From the NCBI GenBank assembly GCA_035310145.1, contig DATGEL010000069.1:1-50109 (forward strand): a stretch of DNA of 50,109 bases, in the 5' to 3' direction. The number at the start of each line of letters is the position of its first letter. Position 1 is the stretch's first letter. Of the stretch, positions 25,915-35,282 are shown in pieces. This stretch comes from Dehalococcoidia bacterium (lineage in GTDB: Bacteria > Chloroflexota > Dehalococcoidia > CAUJGQ01). A program made the translations under genes and the position numbers. The notes beneath the pieces were generated by a model that saw nothing but the letters and a program-made list of their open reading frames with translations, was not told the DNA's origin and searched no databases.

Positions 25915-26655
25915 ATGAGCAAACTTTCAGAGGCTATCAAACGCACCACGCGGGCCGAAGCGCCGCAGATCGGCTTCGCGCCCGCTCAAACCAAGCCCCG
26001 CGCCACGATGTTGCTGGCGGCGCTGATCGGCCCGAACGCGGCCGCGCCCGAAGCGGCCGATGTGCTGCTCATCCAGGGCGCGGCCAAGGCGCCCGCGGCG
26101 AACGGCGCAAAGCAGGAGCCCGTGCGCGGCGCCTGGCTGGACGGCGCCGCCGACGCCGTGCAGGCGCGTGAGGGCGGCTTTGATTTCATCGTCTTCAACG
26201 GCGACGAGGCGCCCGCCGCCGTGCTGCTTGAAGAGGACGCCGGCCTGGTGATGCAGGCGCCGGACGAGCTGCCCGACAGCCTCTTGCAGGCGTTGCAGTG
26301 GCTGCCGATCGACGCGCTGCTGGTGCGCTGGAAAGGCGCGCTCACCGTGCGCCGCCAACTCGAGCTGCAGCGCGTCTCCGGCTTCTCGCGCAAACCGCTC
26401 TTCCTCTTCCTCGCCAACGAGCCGGCCGGGCGCGAGCTGGAGGCGCTGCGCGAGGCCGGCGTGGTCGGCATCGTCGTCGACCTCGGCGAAAGCGGCGGGG
26501 AGAAGCGTCTCGCCGCCCTGCGCGCCGCGATCGACGGGCTGCGCCCGCGGCCGAAACGCTCGCGCAACGACTCCGGGCTGCTTTCCGTCAACAGTTCGAT
26601 GCTGACGATGGCCGAGCCGGTACAAGAAGATGACGACGACGATGACGACGAGTGA
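25915..26655 (+). CDS. Unknown cytoplasmic protein with poly-Asp tail (246 aa)
   Basis: The ATG at 25915 has AAAGGA 10 nt upstream. After a basic start (MSKLSEAIKRTTRAE) the protein alternates strands and helices (MLLAALIGPNA, DVLLIQGAAK, FDFIVFNGDEAP, IDALLVRWKGAL, LFLFLANEPAG, VVGIVVDLGE), suggesting an alpha/beta or TIM-barrel-like fold. The last residues are EDDDDDDDE, preceded by a short Ser/Leu/Met linker. No catalytic motif recognised, no signal peptide. It is preceded by a good promoter and stands alone. Function unknown. Confidence 0.75.
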   Translation: MSKLSEAIKRTTRAEAPQIGFAPAQTKPRATMLLAALIGPNAAAPEAADVLLIQGAAKAPAANGAKQEPVRGAWLDGAADAVQAREGGFDFIVFNGDEAPAAVLLEEDAGLVMQAPDELPDSLLQALQWLPIDALLVRWKGALTVRRQLELQRVSGFSRKPLFLFLANEPAGRELEALREAGVVGIVVDLGESGGEKRLAALRAAIDGLRPRPKRSRNDSGLLSVNSSMLTMAEPVQEDDDDDDDE

Positions 26656-26735
26656 AGGTGATCGCGCGGGACCGCTGTGCCGCGCCGCCGGTGCGGATGG
26701 CCGAGGCCCGCGCACACCTCACCCCGCCGCCCACC

Positions 26736-26764
26736 TTGACGTGCGCGGAAGGGCCGACTAGTCT
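26736..26764 (+). promoter_or_regulatory. Promoter of the MerR-family gene
   Basis: TTGACG (26736-26741), 17-bp spacer, TAGTCT (26759-26764). The spacer is normal length, unlike the 19-20 bp spacer of promoters that MerR proteins activate by distortion. Confidence 0.6.
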
Positions 26765-26821
26765 GGCCGCACCCGACGCGGCGGCGGGGGTTTCCGCGTA
26801 CACCCCCTTCGAGGACGGCGT

Positions 26822-27301
26822 GTGACTGCTACCCGTGAAGACGCCTACCTGCAGATCGGCGAGGTGGCCGAGCGCCTCGGCGTGACGCACCGTACGCTGC
26901 GCTTCTACGAGGAGAAGGGCCTGCTGAAGCCGCCCACGCGCATGGAGGGCGGCTTCCGGCTCTACTCCGAGGACGACGTGCGCCGCGTGGAGCGGATCAA
27001 GCAACTGCAGCGGCTGCTCAATGTCTCGCTGGCCGAGATCAAGGAGATGGTCGAGGCCGAGGAGCTGAAAAGCCAGATCCGCGCCGAATACCGTCGCGAC
27101 GCGGACGTGGCCGAGCGCCGTGAGAAGCTGCGTCGCGCCCTCGCCGAGACGGAGAAGCAGTACGCGTTGATCTGCCAGAAGGTCGAGCAGCTGCGCGCGA
27201 TGCAAGACGAGTACGCGCAGAAGATCGCCAAGTACCACGGCTGGCTGGCGCAGCTCGGCGAAACCGAGCCGGCGAGCAGCGATACGCAGCGGCCCTCGTA
27301 A
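26822..27301 (+). CDS. MerR-family transcriptional regulator
   Basis: 159 residues from a GTG with AGGA 8 nt upstream. The winged helix-turn-helix is clear: YLQIGEVAERLGVTHRTLRFYEEKGLL, GGFRLYSEDDVRRVERI (quoted in parts). A long coiled-coil dimerisation helix follows (about 75-145). There is no cysteine cluster or ligand domain at the C-terminus, so the effector is unknown; it could respond to a second protein or act as a simple regulator. The gene stands alone with its own promoter. Confidence 0.88.
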   Translation: MTATREDAYLQIGEVAERLGVTHRTLRFYEEKGLLKPPTRMEGGFRLYSEDDVRRVERIKQLQRLLNVSLAEIKEMVEAEELKSQIRAEYRRDADVAERREKLRRALAETEKQYALICQKVEQLRAMQDEYAQKIAKYHGWLAQLGETEPASSDTQRPS

Positions 27302-27402
27302 CCTGCGCAATCGCGATCCGCGACATCGCTCCCGAGGGCAGGCGTCGCAGCACAGGCTCAGGACGCCCTCCGTCTCCGGGCCGATGCTGTGTTCCCTGTT
27401 CC

Positions 27403-28764
27403 CTATGAAAGCGGGCAGCGGCCGCAGCCGCCCTGTGTGCACCAGTCGCGGGTGAGCGCAAGGGCGCCCTGCGTCGCCGCGGCGCCGCGAAGCAGCGATC
27501 GACCGTTCGCCGTGCGAAGCGCCGCCGTGAGCGGCCGCGTCGCGCCGTAGCTTGCCGACGCCGGCAACGCTTCATAGGCGGCGAAAACCGCGGCGGCCAG
27601 GTCGGCGTCGGCGCCGTGCGCAGCCAGCAGCCAGGGCAGCACCGCGTTCACCGCCAACTCGATGGCGCGGTCGCGGCCGATGCTGCCGCCCACCTGCAAG
27701 GCGGCGAGCAGCGCCTTCGGCCCAGCGGCGAGCAGCGCCGGCCATTCCGGCATGGTGGCGTCCAGCGGCGGACCCGATCGCAGCGACAGCGCCGCCAGGC
27801 CGAGCAGCCGCTCGCGCGGGGAGCAGCCGGGACGCTCGCCGCCGGCAAAGACCAAATCTGGGACAGCCGGCGCACCGGCCGCCTGCCAGGCTGCCCACCG
27901 GCGAGCAGCGGCGCCGTCTCCGTGATCCGGCCAGAGCGAGAGCTGCGGCTCGAGCAAGCCGGCGGTGCCGAGCAGCAGCCCTTCGACGGCGCACTGTGGA
28001 TCGCCGGCGCGTGCGGCGACCGCGCGCAGCTCTGCCAGTGGCAGGGCGCGGGCGAGTTGCTCGAACGCCGCGGTGTTGCGCGTCAACCCCAGCGCCCGCG
28101 CCAGCGCCACGTAGAGCGCCTCCTCGGCGCCGAGGGCATGGATCCAGGCGCCAAGCGGGGCGGCATGCTCGCGCAGCCGCCGCCGACCGGCTTCACGCAG
28201 CACGCCACGCACATGATCGGCGCCAAGGCGCGCCTGCGCCGAATGGCAGGGCTCGCGGTACGGCTCGGGCGACGCCAGCGCCAGCCGGATCTCGCCGGCG
28301 CGGCGCTGCACCCACCGGCCGAGCGCAACCGTCGGCACCACGCGGCCGTCCAGCAGCGTTACCGGGCCGCCGTCGTCCTCGAATACCACATGCAGCGCCA
28401 GCCGCAGGTACGCCCGGTCCTCGTGATGCCCGTGCCGGCGAAAATCCGACGAGCGCACATGCAGCTCGACGTCTCCCCGGAAAGAAAGCCCGTCCGTACT
28501 CTCCCCCTCTTCATGTCCATGGAGAGGGGGCCGGGGGGTGAGGCGAATCACCGCGTCGCGGAAGTCCGGCCCTGGCCCCAGGCCGCGCCGGCCGCGGTAG
28601 ATGACCTCGACCTCGGCGCCGTCGGCCGTCACCAGCGCCTCCGGCGCCAGCCGCTGCTCCTGCCACAGCCGTGACAGCTCGCGCTCGCGCAGGGCGCCGC
28701 GGCGGCGCGCAGCCGGCCTTCGCGGCTCGGCAAGCACGCTGGAGTTCGTCGGCGTCGCGGTCAT
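27403..28764 (-). CDS. DUF2851 family protein
   Basis: 453 residues from the ATG at 28764 (AGGA 7 nt upstream). It shows the family hallmarks: ERELSRLWQEQRL, EVIYRGRRGLGPGPDFRDAVIR, GDVELHVRSSDFRRHGHHED, and a C-terminal cysteine cluster (CTQGGCGRCPLS). The family's function is not established; the N-terminal fold has been compared with nucleases. Residues about 73-90 are replaced by a segment encoded by a composite palindromic repeat (28499-28545), inserted in frame between DAVIRL and GDVELHV. The domain appears otherwise intact. Confidence 0.82.
   Translation of the reverse strand: MTATPTNSSVLAEPRRPAARRRGALRERELSRLWQEQRLAPEALVTADGAEVEVIYRGRRGLGPGPDFRDAVIRLTPRPPLHGHEEGESTDGLSFRGDVELHVRSSDFRRHGHHEDRAYLRLALHVVFEDDGGPVTLLDGRVVPTVALGRWVQRRAGEIRLALASPEPYREPCHSAQARLGADHVRGVLREAGRRRLREHAAPLGAWIHALGAEEALYVALARALGLTRNTAAFEQLARALPLAELRAVAARAGDPQCAVEGLLLGTAGLLEPQLSLWPDHGDGAAARRWAAWQAAGAPAVPDLVFAGGERPGCSPRERLLGLAALSLRSGPPLDATMPEWPALLAAGPKALLAALQVGGSIGRDRAIELAVNAVLPWLLAAHGADADLAAAVFAAYEALPASASYGATRPLTAALRTANGRSLLRGAAATQGALALTRDWCTQGGCGRCPLS
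28499..28545. repeat. Composite palindromic repeat, copy 3, inside a coding sequence
   Basis: CCCCCTCT-T-CATG, TC, CATG-G-AGAGGGGG (28503-28530) followed by CCGGGGGGTGAGGC. This is the second palindrome and tail of the element at 24538-24663. It lies within the DUF2851 gene and is translated there (residues about 73-89). Confidence 0.8.
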
Positions 28765-28816
28765 CTTCCCATCCTGGCCGCGTGGCGATGCAGATGCGCG
28801 GTTCCGGGCCAGCGGG

Positions 28817-29116
28817 TCACGGCGGTTCCTCGCCGGGTTGTGCTCGCGCGGCGTCGGCTTCCTCCTCGCCTGCCGGCTCGCTGGCAGCGACGTAGGCGAA
28901 GCCGGCCCGCTCGGCGACAATGCCCAACAGGCGGCGCGCGGCGCCGCGCGGCCGGTACATCCCCGTCTCCCACTCGGAGACCGTCTGCTGGCGCACGCCC
29001 AGCTCGTCCGCCAGCCCGCGCTGCGTCAGGCGAAGATGGCGGCGCAAGGCGCGCAGGTCGTCCGCCGCCCAATCGTAATGGCCGCCGGCGCGGTATGGCT
29101 GCCGCCGTTCCGCCAT
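28817..29116 (-). CDS. XRE-family helix-turn-helix regulator
   Basis: 99 residues from the ATG at 29116; upstream in-frame sequence lacks protein character. Residues about 22-75 are a Cro/CI-type helix-turn-helix (LRALRRHLRLTQRGLADELGVRQQTVSEWETG, quoted in parts), followed by a helix and an acidic tail. It could control its own gene through the palindrome at 29128-29143, or the downstream DUF2851 gene 52 nt away. No toxin or antitoxin partner is evident. Confidence 0.82.
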   Translation of the reverse strand: MAERRQPYRAGGHYDWAADDLRALRRHLRLTQRGLADELGVRQQTVSEWETGMYRPRGAARRLLGIVAERAGFAYVAASEPAGEEEADAARAQPGEEPP

Positions 29117-29127
29117 ACCGTGAACTC

Positions 29128-29143
29128 TACACGGAACCGTGTA
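29128..29143. promoter_or_regulatory. Palindromic operator candidate for the XRE regulator
   Basis: TACACGG-AA-CCGTGTA, 7-bp perfect arms, 11 nt upstream of the regulator's start codon. Position and symmetry suit an autorepressor binding site; binding is inferred. Confidence 0.5.
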
Positions 29144-29242
29144 CCGCGTCCAGCGATACGGCCGGCCGCGGCGGGCCGCGGCGCCGTCGGCCCATCGCGC
29201 GCGGGGGCCGCGGGCATTTCTCGGCAAACGGCTCGCCGGGGC

Positions 29243-29271
29243 TTGCCTCTCCCGCGCGCGTTGCGTAGGAT
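29243..29271 (+). promoter_or_regulatory. groESL promoter
   Basis: TTGCCT (29243-29248), 17-bp spacer, TAGGAT (29266-29271). The predicted start falls at about 29278, directly against the CIRCE element, the usual arrangement for HrcA repression. Confidence 0.75.
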
Positions 29272-29278
29272 TTGCCTG

Positions 29279-29305
29279 TTAGCACTCTGCCAGTGCGAGT
29301 GCTAA
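29279..29305 (+). promoter_or_regulatory. CIRCE operator (HrcA binding site)
   Basis: TTAGCACTC, 9 nt, GAGTGCTAA: both arms match the CIRCE consensus perfectly with the standard spacer. It indicates HrcA-mediated heat-shock repression of groESL. No hrcA gene lies in the window. Confidence 0.97.
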
Positions 29306-29364
29306 GCTGTGCAGCGGCATCAACAGAAGCGACACACAACACATGAGGCAGGAGGGTCTCGCTC

Positions 29365-29664
29365 GTGGCATCCAAGATTGTTCCCCTGGCAGACCGGCTC
29401 GTCGTCAAGAACATTCAGGCCGAAGAGACGCTGGCCAGCGGCCTGGTGATCCCGGACACGGCCAAAGAGAAGCCGCAGCAGGGCGAGGTGATCGCCGTCG
29501 GTCCCGGCCGCCTGGACGACGACGGCAAGCGTGTGCCGATGGACGTGGTGGTGGGCGACCGCATTCTCTACGCCAAGTACTCCGGCAACGACATCAAGCT
29601 CGACCAGGAAGAGCTGCTCGTCCTCTCCGAGAAGGATGTCCTCGCCAAGATCGTGACTGCCTGA
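29365..29664 (+). CDS. groES: Co-chaperonin GroES
   Basis: 99 residues from a GTG with GGAGG 9 nt upstream. Family features: [17 protein letters not shown], the mobile loop [20 protein letters not shown], and the [24 protein letters not shown] barrel (quoted in parts). It caps the GroEL ring. Expression is expected to be HrcA-controlled through the upstream CIRCE. A hairpin separates it from groEL. Confidence 0.96.
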   Translation: MASKIVPLADRLVVKNIQAEETLASGLVIPDTAKEKPQQGEVIAVGPGRLDDDGKRVPMDVVVGDRILYAKYSGNDIKLDQEELLVLSEKDVLAKIVTA

Positions 29665-29693
29665 TCCTGCCCGGCAGCACCGCCCGCGACTCG

Positions 29694-29721
29694 CAAAGAC
29701 GCCGCTCCGCCGGCGTCTTTG
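29694..29721 (+). terminator. Intercistronic hairpin between groES and groEL
   Basis: CAAAGACGCCG and CGGCGTCTTTG form a perfect 11-bp stem with a 6-nt loop, 30 nt after the groES stop. The T-containing arm ends in CTTTGTCC. It may partly terminate transcription or protect the groES message. The groEL start is 128 nt further on. Confidence 0.6.
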
Positions 29722-29812
29722 TCCGCAAAGCCACCGGTGGCGGCGCCGTCGTCTTCCAACCCGCGGCCGCGCGAGCCGATCGCCGATGGCCGTCCGTTTT
29801 GAAGTGTTTTGA

Positions 29813-31465
<1,653 letters not shown>

Positions 31466-31483
31466 GCCCGGCTGGCCTCACCT

Positions 31484-31518
31484 CCTGCCCCCTCTCCAGT
31501 CTCTGGAGAGGGGGTTTT
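31484..31518 (+). terminator. groEL terminator formed by composite repeat, copy 4
   Basis: CCCCCTCTCCAG (31488-31499), 3-nt loop, CTGGAGAGGGGG (31503-31514), then TTTT. It is a strong intrinsic terminator. Its stem is the second palindrome of the composite repeat seen at 13, 24.6 and 28.5 kb, in the opposite orientation (CTCACC precedes the stem). Confidence 0.85.
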
Positions 31519-31555
31519 CCTCGGCAGAAGTTGAGATCAGCGGGACGAAGGTGGG

Positions 31556-32158
31556 ATGGCAGAGCGCGCCTCGCGTCACTCGATTCGCCTCGTGGGCTAC
31601 GACTATGCACGCGCTGGTGCGTACTTCGTTACGCTCTGCACACAGGGCCGTCTGCCGCTGTTCGGTGATGTATTCGATGGCACGATGCATTCGAGTTCGG
31701 CCGGCGAGGCCGTCGTTGGGTGCTGGCAGTGGTTGGGTGAGCAGTATCCGTACGTGTCGCCGGATGCGTTCGTGGTGATGCCGGACCATCGGCACGGCAT
31801 CCTCGTGATTGCCAACCGCACTGCGATGTACGAGCCTTGCGCAGTTGGTCGCGGCGGTGCCGCGCTGGGCGGTTCACAAACCGCCCCTACCGAACGATTG
31901 GTGAATAACCAGGAACGGAAGCCGCTCGGACGATTGATTGGATCGTTCAAGACAGTTTCGACGAAGCGGGTGAACGACCTGCGTGGCGAGCCAGGCGCAC
32001 AGCTCTGGCAGCGCAACTACTACGGGCACATCATTCGATCCGAACGGACGCTGAACCGTATCCGCCAGCACATCATCGAAAATCCTGCACGCTGGCACGG
32101 CGATCCCGACGGCCGCGAGGCGTTCCGCGAGGTCGGTATCAAGCCAACACTGCGGTAG
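31556..32158 (+). CDS. REP-associated tyrosine transposase (RAYT)
   Basis: 200 residues of the IS200/IS605-like Y1 transposase superfamily: AYFVTLCTQGRLPLFG, the metal-binding HuH motif H78-R-H80 in VVMPDHRHGIL, and the candidate nucleophile Tyr at 155-156 (QRNYYGHIIRSERTL). RAYTs cut and mobilise REP hairpins. Three matching palindromes accompany it: one inside the coding sequence (31867-31891), one overlapping the stop codon (32154-32178) and one downstream (32300-32324). The gene appears intact. GC is lower than in neighbouring genes. Confidence 0.88.
   Translation: MAERASRHSIRLVGYDYARAGAYFVTLCTQGRLPLFGDVFDGTMHSSSAGEAVVGCWQWLGEQYPYVSPDAFVVMPDHRHGILVIANRTAMYEPCAVGRGGAALGGSQTAPTERLVNNQERKPLGRLIGSFKTVSTKRVNDLRGEPGAQLWQRNYYGHIIRSERTLNRIRQHIIENPARWHGDPDGREAFREVGIKPTLR
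31867..31891 (-). repeat. REP palindrome a, within the RAYT gene
   Basis: Read on the minus strand it starts GGTAGGGGCGGTTTGTGAAC and ends CGCCC: arms GGGCGGTT and AACCGCCC around a short loop. It encodes part of the RAYT protein in frame (GGSQTAPT) and shares the 25-nt pattern of copies b and c. Confidence 0.8.
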
Positions 32159-32178
32159 GGGTCGTTCGTGAACGACCC
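32154..32178 (+). repeat. REP palindrome b, overlapping the RAYT stop codon
   Basis: Starts GGTAGGGGTCGTTCGTGAAC and ends GACCC: 9-bp stem GGGTCGTTC / GAACGACCC with a 2-nt loop. The TAG of the leading GGTAG is the RAYT stop. The stem has compensatory changes relative to copies a and c. Confidence 0.85.
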
Positions 32179-32299
32179 GTTGCGGCGCAGCCGCAAGTAC
32201 CAATGCGCCGGGAACGGTGACACATCAGCGGATTCAGGGTCCCACAGTGGCTGTCGTACTGGGTGAGGAAGTCGAGATCCTCGCGCCCGCGAGCGCGGA

Positions 32300-32324
32300 G
32301 GGCGGTTCACGAAGCGCCCCTACC
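32300..32324 (-). repeat. REP palindrome c, downstream of RAYT
   Basis: On the minus strand GGTAGGGGCGCTTCGTGAAC then CGCCC. It lies in opposite orientation to copy b, 121 nt away; the b and c pair would frame a BIME-like unit. The sequence between them holds no gene I can support. Confidence 0.8.
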
Positions 32325-32451
32325 GGGTGGTGGTGATCGTTGCAGGGCTAGCGCCTAAGCGGCCGCCCGTTGTAGCATCCGCTTCGGCCAGGACTGAGCC
32401 CCGTCGCGGGCGGCCTGGACCGGCGTTTGCTTGACGAAAGGACGATGCGCC

Positions 32452-33579
32452 GTGGACCTCGGTCTCTCCGAAGAACAGGAAATGCTTAAGAACTTCGCCC
32501 GCGACTTCCTGGAGAAGGAAGTGCCGGAGAAGTATGTGCGCGACATGGAGGAGGACGAGAAGGGCTATGGTCCCGAAGTCTGGTCCAAGATGGCCGAGCA
32601 GGGCTGGCAGGGCCTGATCATCCCCGAGGAGAACGGCGGCACCGGCCTCGGCTTCCTCGACCTGATCGTGCTGCTCGAAGAGTTCGGCCGCGCGCTGGTG
32701 CCCGGGCCGTTCATCCCCACCACGCTGGCCGCCATCGCTTTGCTTGAGGGTGGCAGCGCCGAGCAGAAGAAGCAGTACCTGCCGCGCATCGCCTCCGGTG
32801 AGGCGATCGGCACGCTCGCCATCACCGAGCCGTCGGCCCGCTGGGACGCCGAGGGCATCCAGCTCAAGGCCGAAAAAGGCGCCGGCGGCTACACGCTGAA
32901 CGGCACCAAGCTCTTCATCCCCGATGCGCACGTGGCCGACCTGCTGGTGGTGGCCGCCCGCACCGGCGGCAAGGGCGAGGACGGCGTCTCGCTGTTCGTC
33001 GTCGACGCCAAGAGTCCCGGCATCTCCACCGAGGTGCTGAAGACGATCGCCAGCGACAAGCAGTGCGAGGTCAAGTTCGAGAACGTGCAGGTGCCCGCCG
33101 CCAACCTGCTCGGCGCCGAGGGCAAGGGCTGGGAGACGCTGCAGAAGATCGTGCTCAAGGCGACGGTGATGGAGTGCGCCTACCTCGTCGGCCTGGCGCA
33201 GATGGATTTCGAGATCAGCGTCAACTACGCCAAGGAGCGCGTGCAGTTCGGCCGGCCGATCGGCTCCTTCCAGGCGATCCAGCACAAGTGCGCCGACATG
33301 GTGACCGATGTGGACGGCGCCCGCTTCATCATGTACCGCGCCGCCTGGAGCGTGGCCGAGGGCGAGCCCGACGCGGCGCTCAACGTACACATGGCGAAGG
33401 CGTGGTGCAGCGAGGCGACGCGGCGTGTCGTCGCCCACGGCCAGCAGATCCACGGCGGCATCGGCTTCACCAAGGACTACAAGATCCAGCTCTTCTTCCG
33501 CCGCCAGAAGCGCAGCGAGCTGATGTGGGGCGACGCCGACTTCCACCGCGAGAAGGTCGCCGACGCGCTGGCCCTGTAG
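32452..33579 (+). CDS. Acyl-CoA dehydrogenase
   Basis: 375 residues from the GTG at 32452 (AAAGGA 9 nt upstream); a TTG at 32431 would be less usual. Domain order is the family's: N-terminal helices (LGLSEEQEMLKNFARDFL), the middle beta domain (GTLAITEP, GTKLFIPDAHVADLLVV), and the C-terminal four-helix domain with the flavin-binding RVQFGRPIGSFQAIQH and QIHGGIGFTKDY. It oxidises an acyl-CoA using FAD and passes electrons to an electron-transfer flavoprotein. Substrate chain length cannot be assigned. A terminator follows. Confidence 0.92.
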   Translation: MDLGLSEEQEMLKNFARDFLEKEVPEKYVRDMEEDEKGYGPEVWSKMAEQGWQGLIIPEENGGTGLGFLDLIVLLEEFGRALVPGPFIPTTLAAIALLEGGSAEQKKQYLPRIASGEAIGTLAITEPSARWDAEGIQLKAEKGAGGYTLNGTKLFIPDAHVADLLVVAARTGGKGEDGVSLFVVDAKSPGISTEVLKTIASDKQCEVKFENVQVPAANLLGAEGKGWETLQKIVLKATVMECAYLVGLAQMDFEISVNYAKERVQFGRPIGSFQAIQHKCADMVTDVDGARFIMYRAAWSVAEGEPDAALNVHMAKAWCSEATRRVVAHGQQIHGGIGFTKDYKIQLFFRRQKRSELMWGDADFHREKVADALAL

Positions 33580-33592
33580 GTTACAGGTGACT

Positions 33593-33713
33593 GGTTACCG
33601 GTGACAGTGGGAGGGGCCGCTCGCACGGATGCGAGCGGCCCGCCGTTTGTCCCCGCTGCGGGCAGCGGCAATGCGCGCCCGCACTCGCTTCCTGTACCCT
33701 GTCACCGGTAACC
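33593..33713. repeat. 15-bp inverted repeat enclosing a terminator
   Basis: GGTTACCGGTGACAG (33593-33607) is the exact reverse complement of 33699-33713. A related unit GGTTACAGGTGACT (33579-33592) lies directly before the first arm, so the left side is a tandem pair. The repeats surround the terminator at 33614-33641 and fill the gap between two unrelated genes. Confidence 0.75.
33614..33641 (+). terminator. Terminator of the acyl-CoA dehydrogenase gene
   Basis: GGGCCGCTCGCA and TGCGAGCGGCCC pair perfectly over 12 bp with a CGGA loop, followed by GCCGTTTGT. It is 35 nt after the stop. Confidence 0.8.
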
Positions 33714-33735
33714 TGTAATCTCAAGCGGAGCGGCC

Positions 33736-34080
33736 ATGCCCGACGACTGCCTCTTCTGCCGCATGGCCAGCGGCGCGCTGGACGTGCCGAAGGTCTACGA
33801 GGACGAGCGGCTCTTTGTGATCCGCGACATCAACCCGCGGGCGCCGATCCACGACCTGGTCATTCCGCGGAAGCACATCCCCACCGCCGAGGACGTGAGC
33901 GCTGAGGACGGCCCGCTGCTTGCATACATGCTGCAAACGGCGACACGCGTGGCCGAGATCGAGCACGTCGCCGAGCGCGGCTACCGGCTCGCCTTCAACG
34001 TGCGCGGCGATTCGGGCATGACGATCTGGCATCTGCACCTGCACCTCGTCGGCGGCCGCAAACTCGGCCCGGAGGGCTGA
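33736..34080 (+). CDS. HIT-family nucleotide-binding protein
   Basis: 114 residues. An N-terminal C-x2-C pair (CLFC) suits a zinc-stabilised HinT-like protein. The active-site motif is WHLHLHLVGG (H-x-H-x-H). INPRAPIHDLVIPRKHIPT and FNVRGDSGMTIWH match the histidine-triad hydrolase fold (purine nucleoside phosphoramidase-like). It acts in the cytoplasm and has its own ribosome-binding site (GGAG). Confidence 0.93.
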   Translation: MPDDCLFCRMASGALDVPKVYEDERLFVIRDINPRAPIHDLVIPRKHIPTAEDVSAEDGPLLAYMLQTATRVAEIEHVAERGYRLAFNVRGDSGMTIWHLHLHLVGGRKLGPEG

Positions 34081-34148
34081 TCGCGCGCCTGGCAAGCTCA
34101 GCCGTGCGGGTTTTCACCGAATTTTCCCGGCATTACGTCGCGCAGCCG

Positions 34149-34179
34149 TTGACCGCGTACCAGCGACGGCGGGTACGCT
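34149..34179 (+). promoter_or_regulatory. Possible promoter of the first lipoprotein gene
   Basis: TTGACC (34149-34154), 19-bp spacer, TACGCT (34174-34179). The long spacer weakens the call. Confidence 0.35.
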
Positions 34180-34227
34180 GATACAACATGTCCCGCGACA
34201 TACCAGCACTGCACGAAGGGAGAGCCG

Positions 34228-35088
34228 ATGCTCCGCTCGAAGCCCCTGGTCTTTGCCGCGCTGGCGATGACGCTGGCGCTCGCCGGCTGCGGCAGCAGCA
34301 GTAAAAACAACAACAGCAAGAACGAGAAGGGCCTGTTCACCCAGACCGCGGCCACGCAGGCCGCGCCCGTCGCCGCGACGACGGTGGCCGCGCCGAGCGC
34401 CGCCAGCGCCACGAGGGCCCCGGCCGCGGCGACCGCGGCCGGCGGCGCAACCTCGCCCACCAAAGCGGCAACGGTCGCCGGCGTCGTGACACCACCGTCG
34501 GCAGCCGCGGGCAGCGACGTCTGCGGCACCAGCGTTTCCGGCTCCCCCGGCCAGACGGACGCGAACCTGCAGTCGCAGCTCGCCAAGGTCGCGCTCACCG
34601 ACAAGGATCTGCCGTCGGGGTACACGAGCCTCTCGGGACTGGTGGGAAACACTGCGAACGACCTGAGCTTCGGCAATCAGACCGCCTCGTATTCTGACCT
34701 TTTCGTCAAGGGGAATCTCACGAGCCTGGGCTCCGCGAATCCGTTCGCGGGCGGCGTCGTGATCGAATCGCTCAACGGCTTTAAGGACAGCGCCGCGGCC
34801 GGCGCAACGCTGAAGGACCTGCGCTTGCAGGCGCTGAGACAAGACTGCTCGCCCGATACCAAAGTCGAGCAGGTTTCGGGCGCGCCGAAGCTCGGCGACG
34901 AGACGCTGGCCTACAAGATCAGCAGCACCGACAGCCAGCAGCCGTATTCCGGCTACCTGATCGTCTGGCGTCGCGGCAAGGTCGATGCCGTCGTCGGGCA
35001 GATCAGCAACCCCGGCCCCAAGAACATAGACGAGACCGCGGCGCTGGCGCAGAAGCTCGACGCGAAGATGAAGGCCGCGGGCCTGTAG
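34228..35088 (+). CDS. Lipoprotein, paralogue 1 (286 aa)
   Basis: A lipoprotein signal peptide ends in LALAGC (lipidated Cys about residue 21), followed by GSSSKNNNSKNEK and a Thr/Ala/Pro-rich linker of about 70 residues that spans the wall or keeps the domain away from the membrane. The C-terminal 170 residues form a domain shared with the next gene: LPSGY, a GFKDSAAAG helix, PKLGDETLAYKIS, GYLIVWRRGKVDAVVGQI and a terminal LAQKLDAKM helix. No enzyme motif is seen. It may bind a ligand outside the cell. Function unknown. Confidence 0.82.
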   Translation: MLRSKPLVFAALAMTLALAGCGSSSKNNNSKNEKGLFTQTAATQAAPVAATTVAAPSAASATRAPAAATAAGGATSPTKAATVAGVVTPPSAAAGSDVCGTSVSGSPGQTDANLQSQLAKVALTDKDLPSGYTSLSGLVGNTANDLSFGNQTASYSDLFVKGNLTSLGSANPFAGGVVIESLNGFKDSAAAGATLKDLRLQALRQDCSPDTKVEQVSGAPKLGDETLAYKISSTDSQQPYSGYLIVWRRGKVDAVVGQISNPGPKNIDETAALAQKLDAKMKAAGL

Positions 35089-35282
35089 GCCGGAGCCGGG
35101 CGGGATCGCGCTCATCGCCGGCGCCGGCTGCAGGCAACGGCGCGAACCGAGGCTGCCCCGGCGTGCGCCGCGCGACATGCGCGGCTGGATGGAAATATCT
35201 CGCAGTCGATCCGTATCCTGTGTGCGCACGAGCCGTGCCGGGCGTTGGGCCGGCGTGAACGGTTCGCCCGAAAGGACAGATA

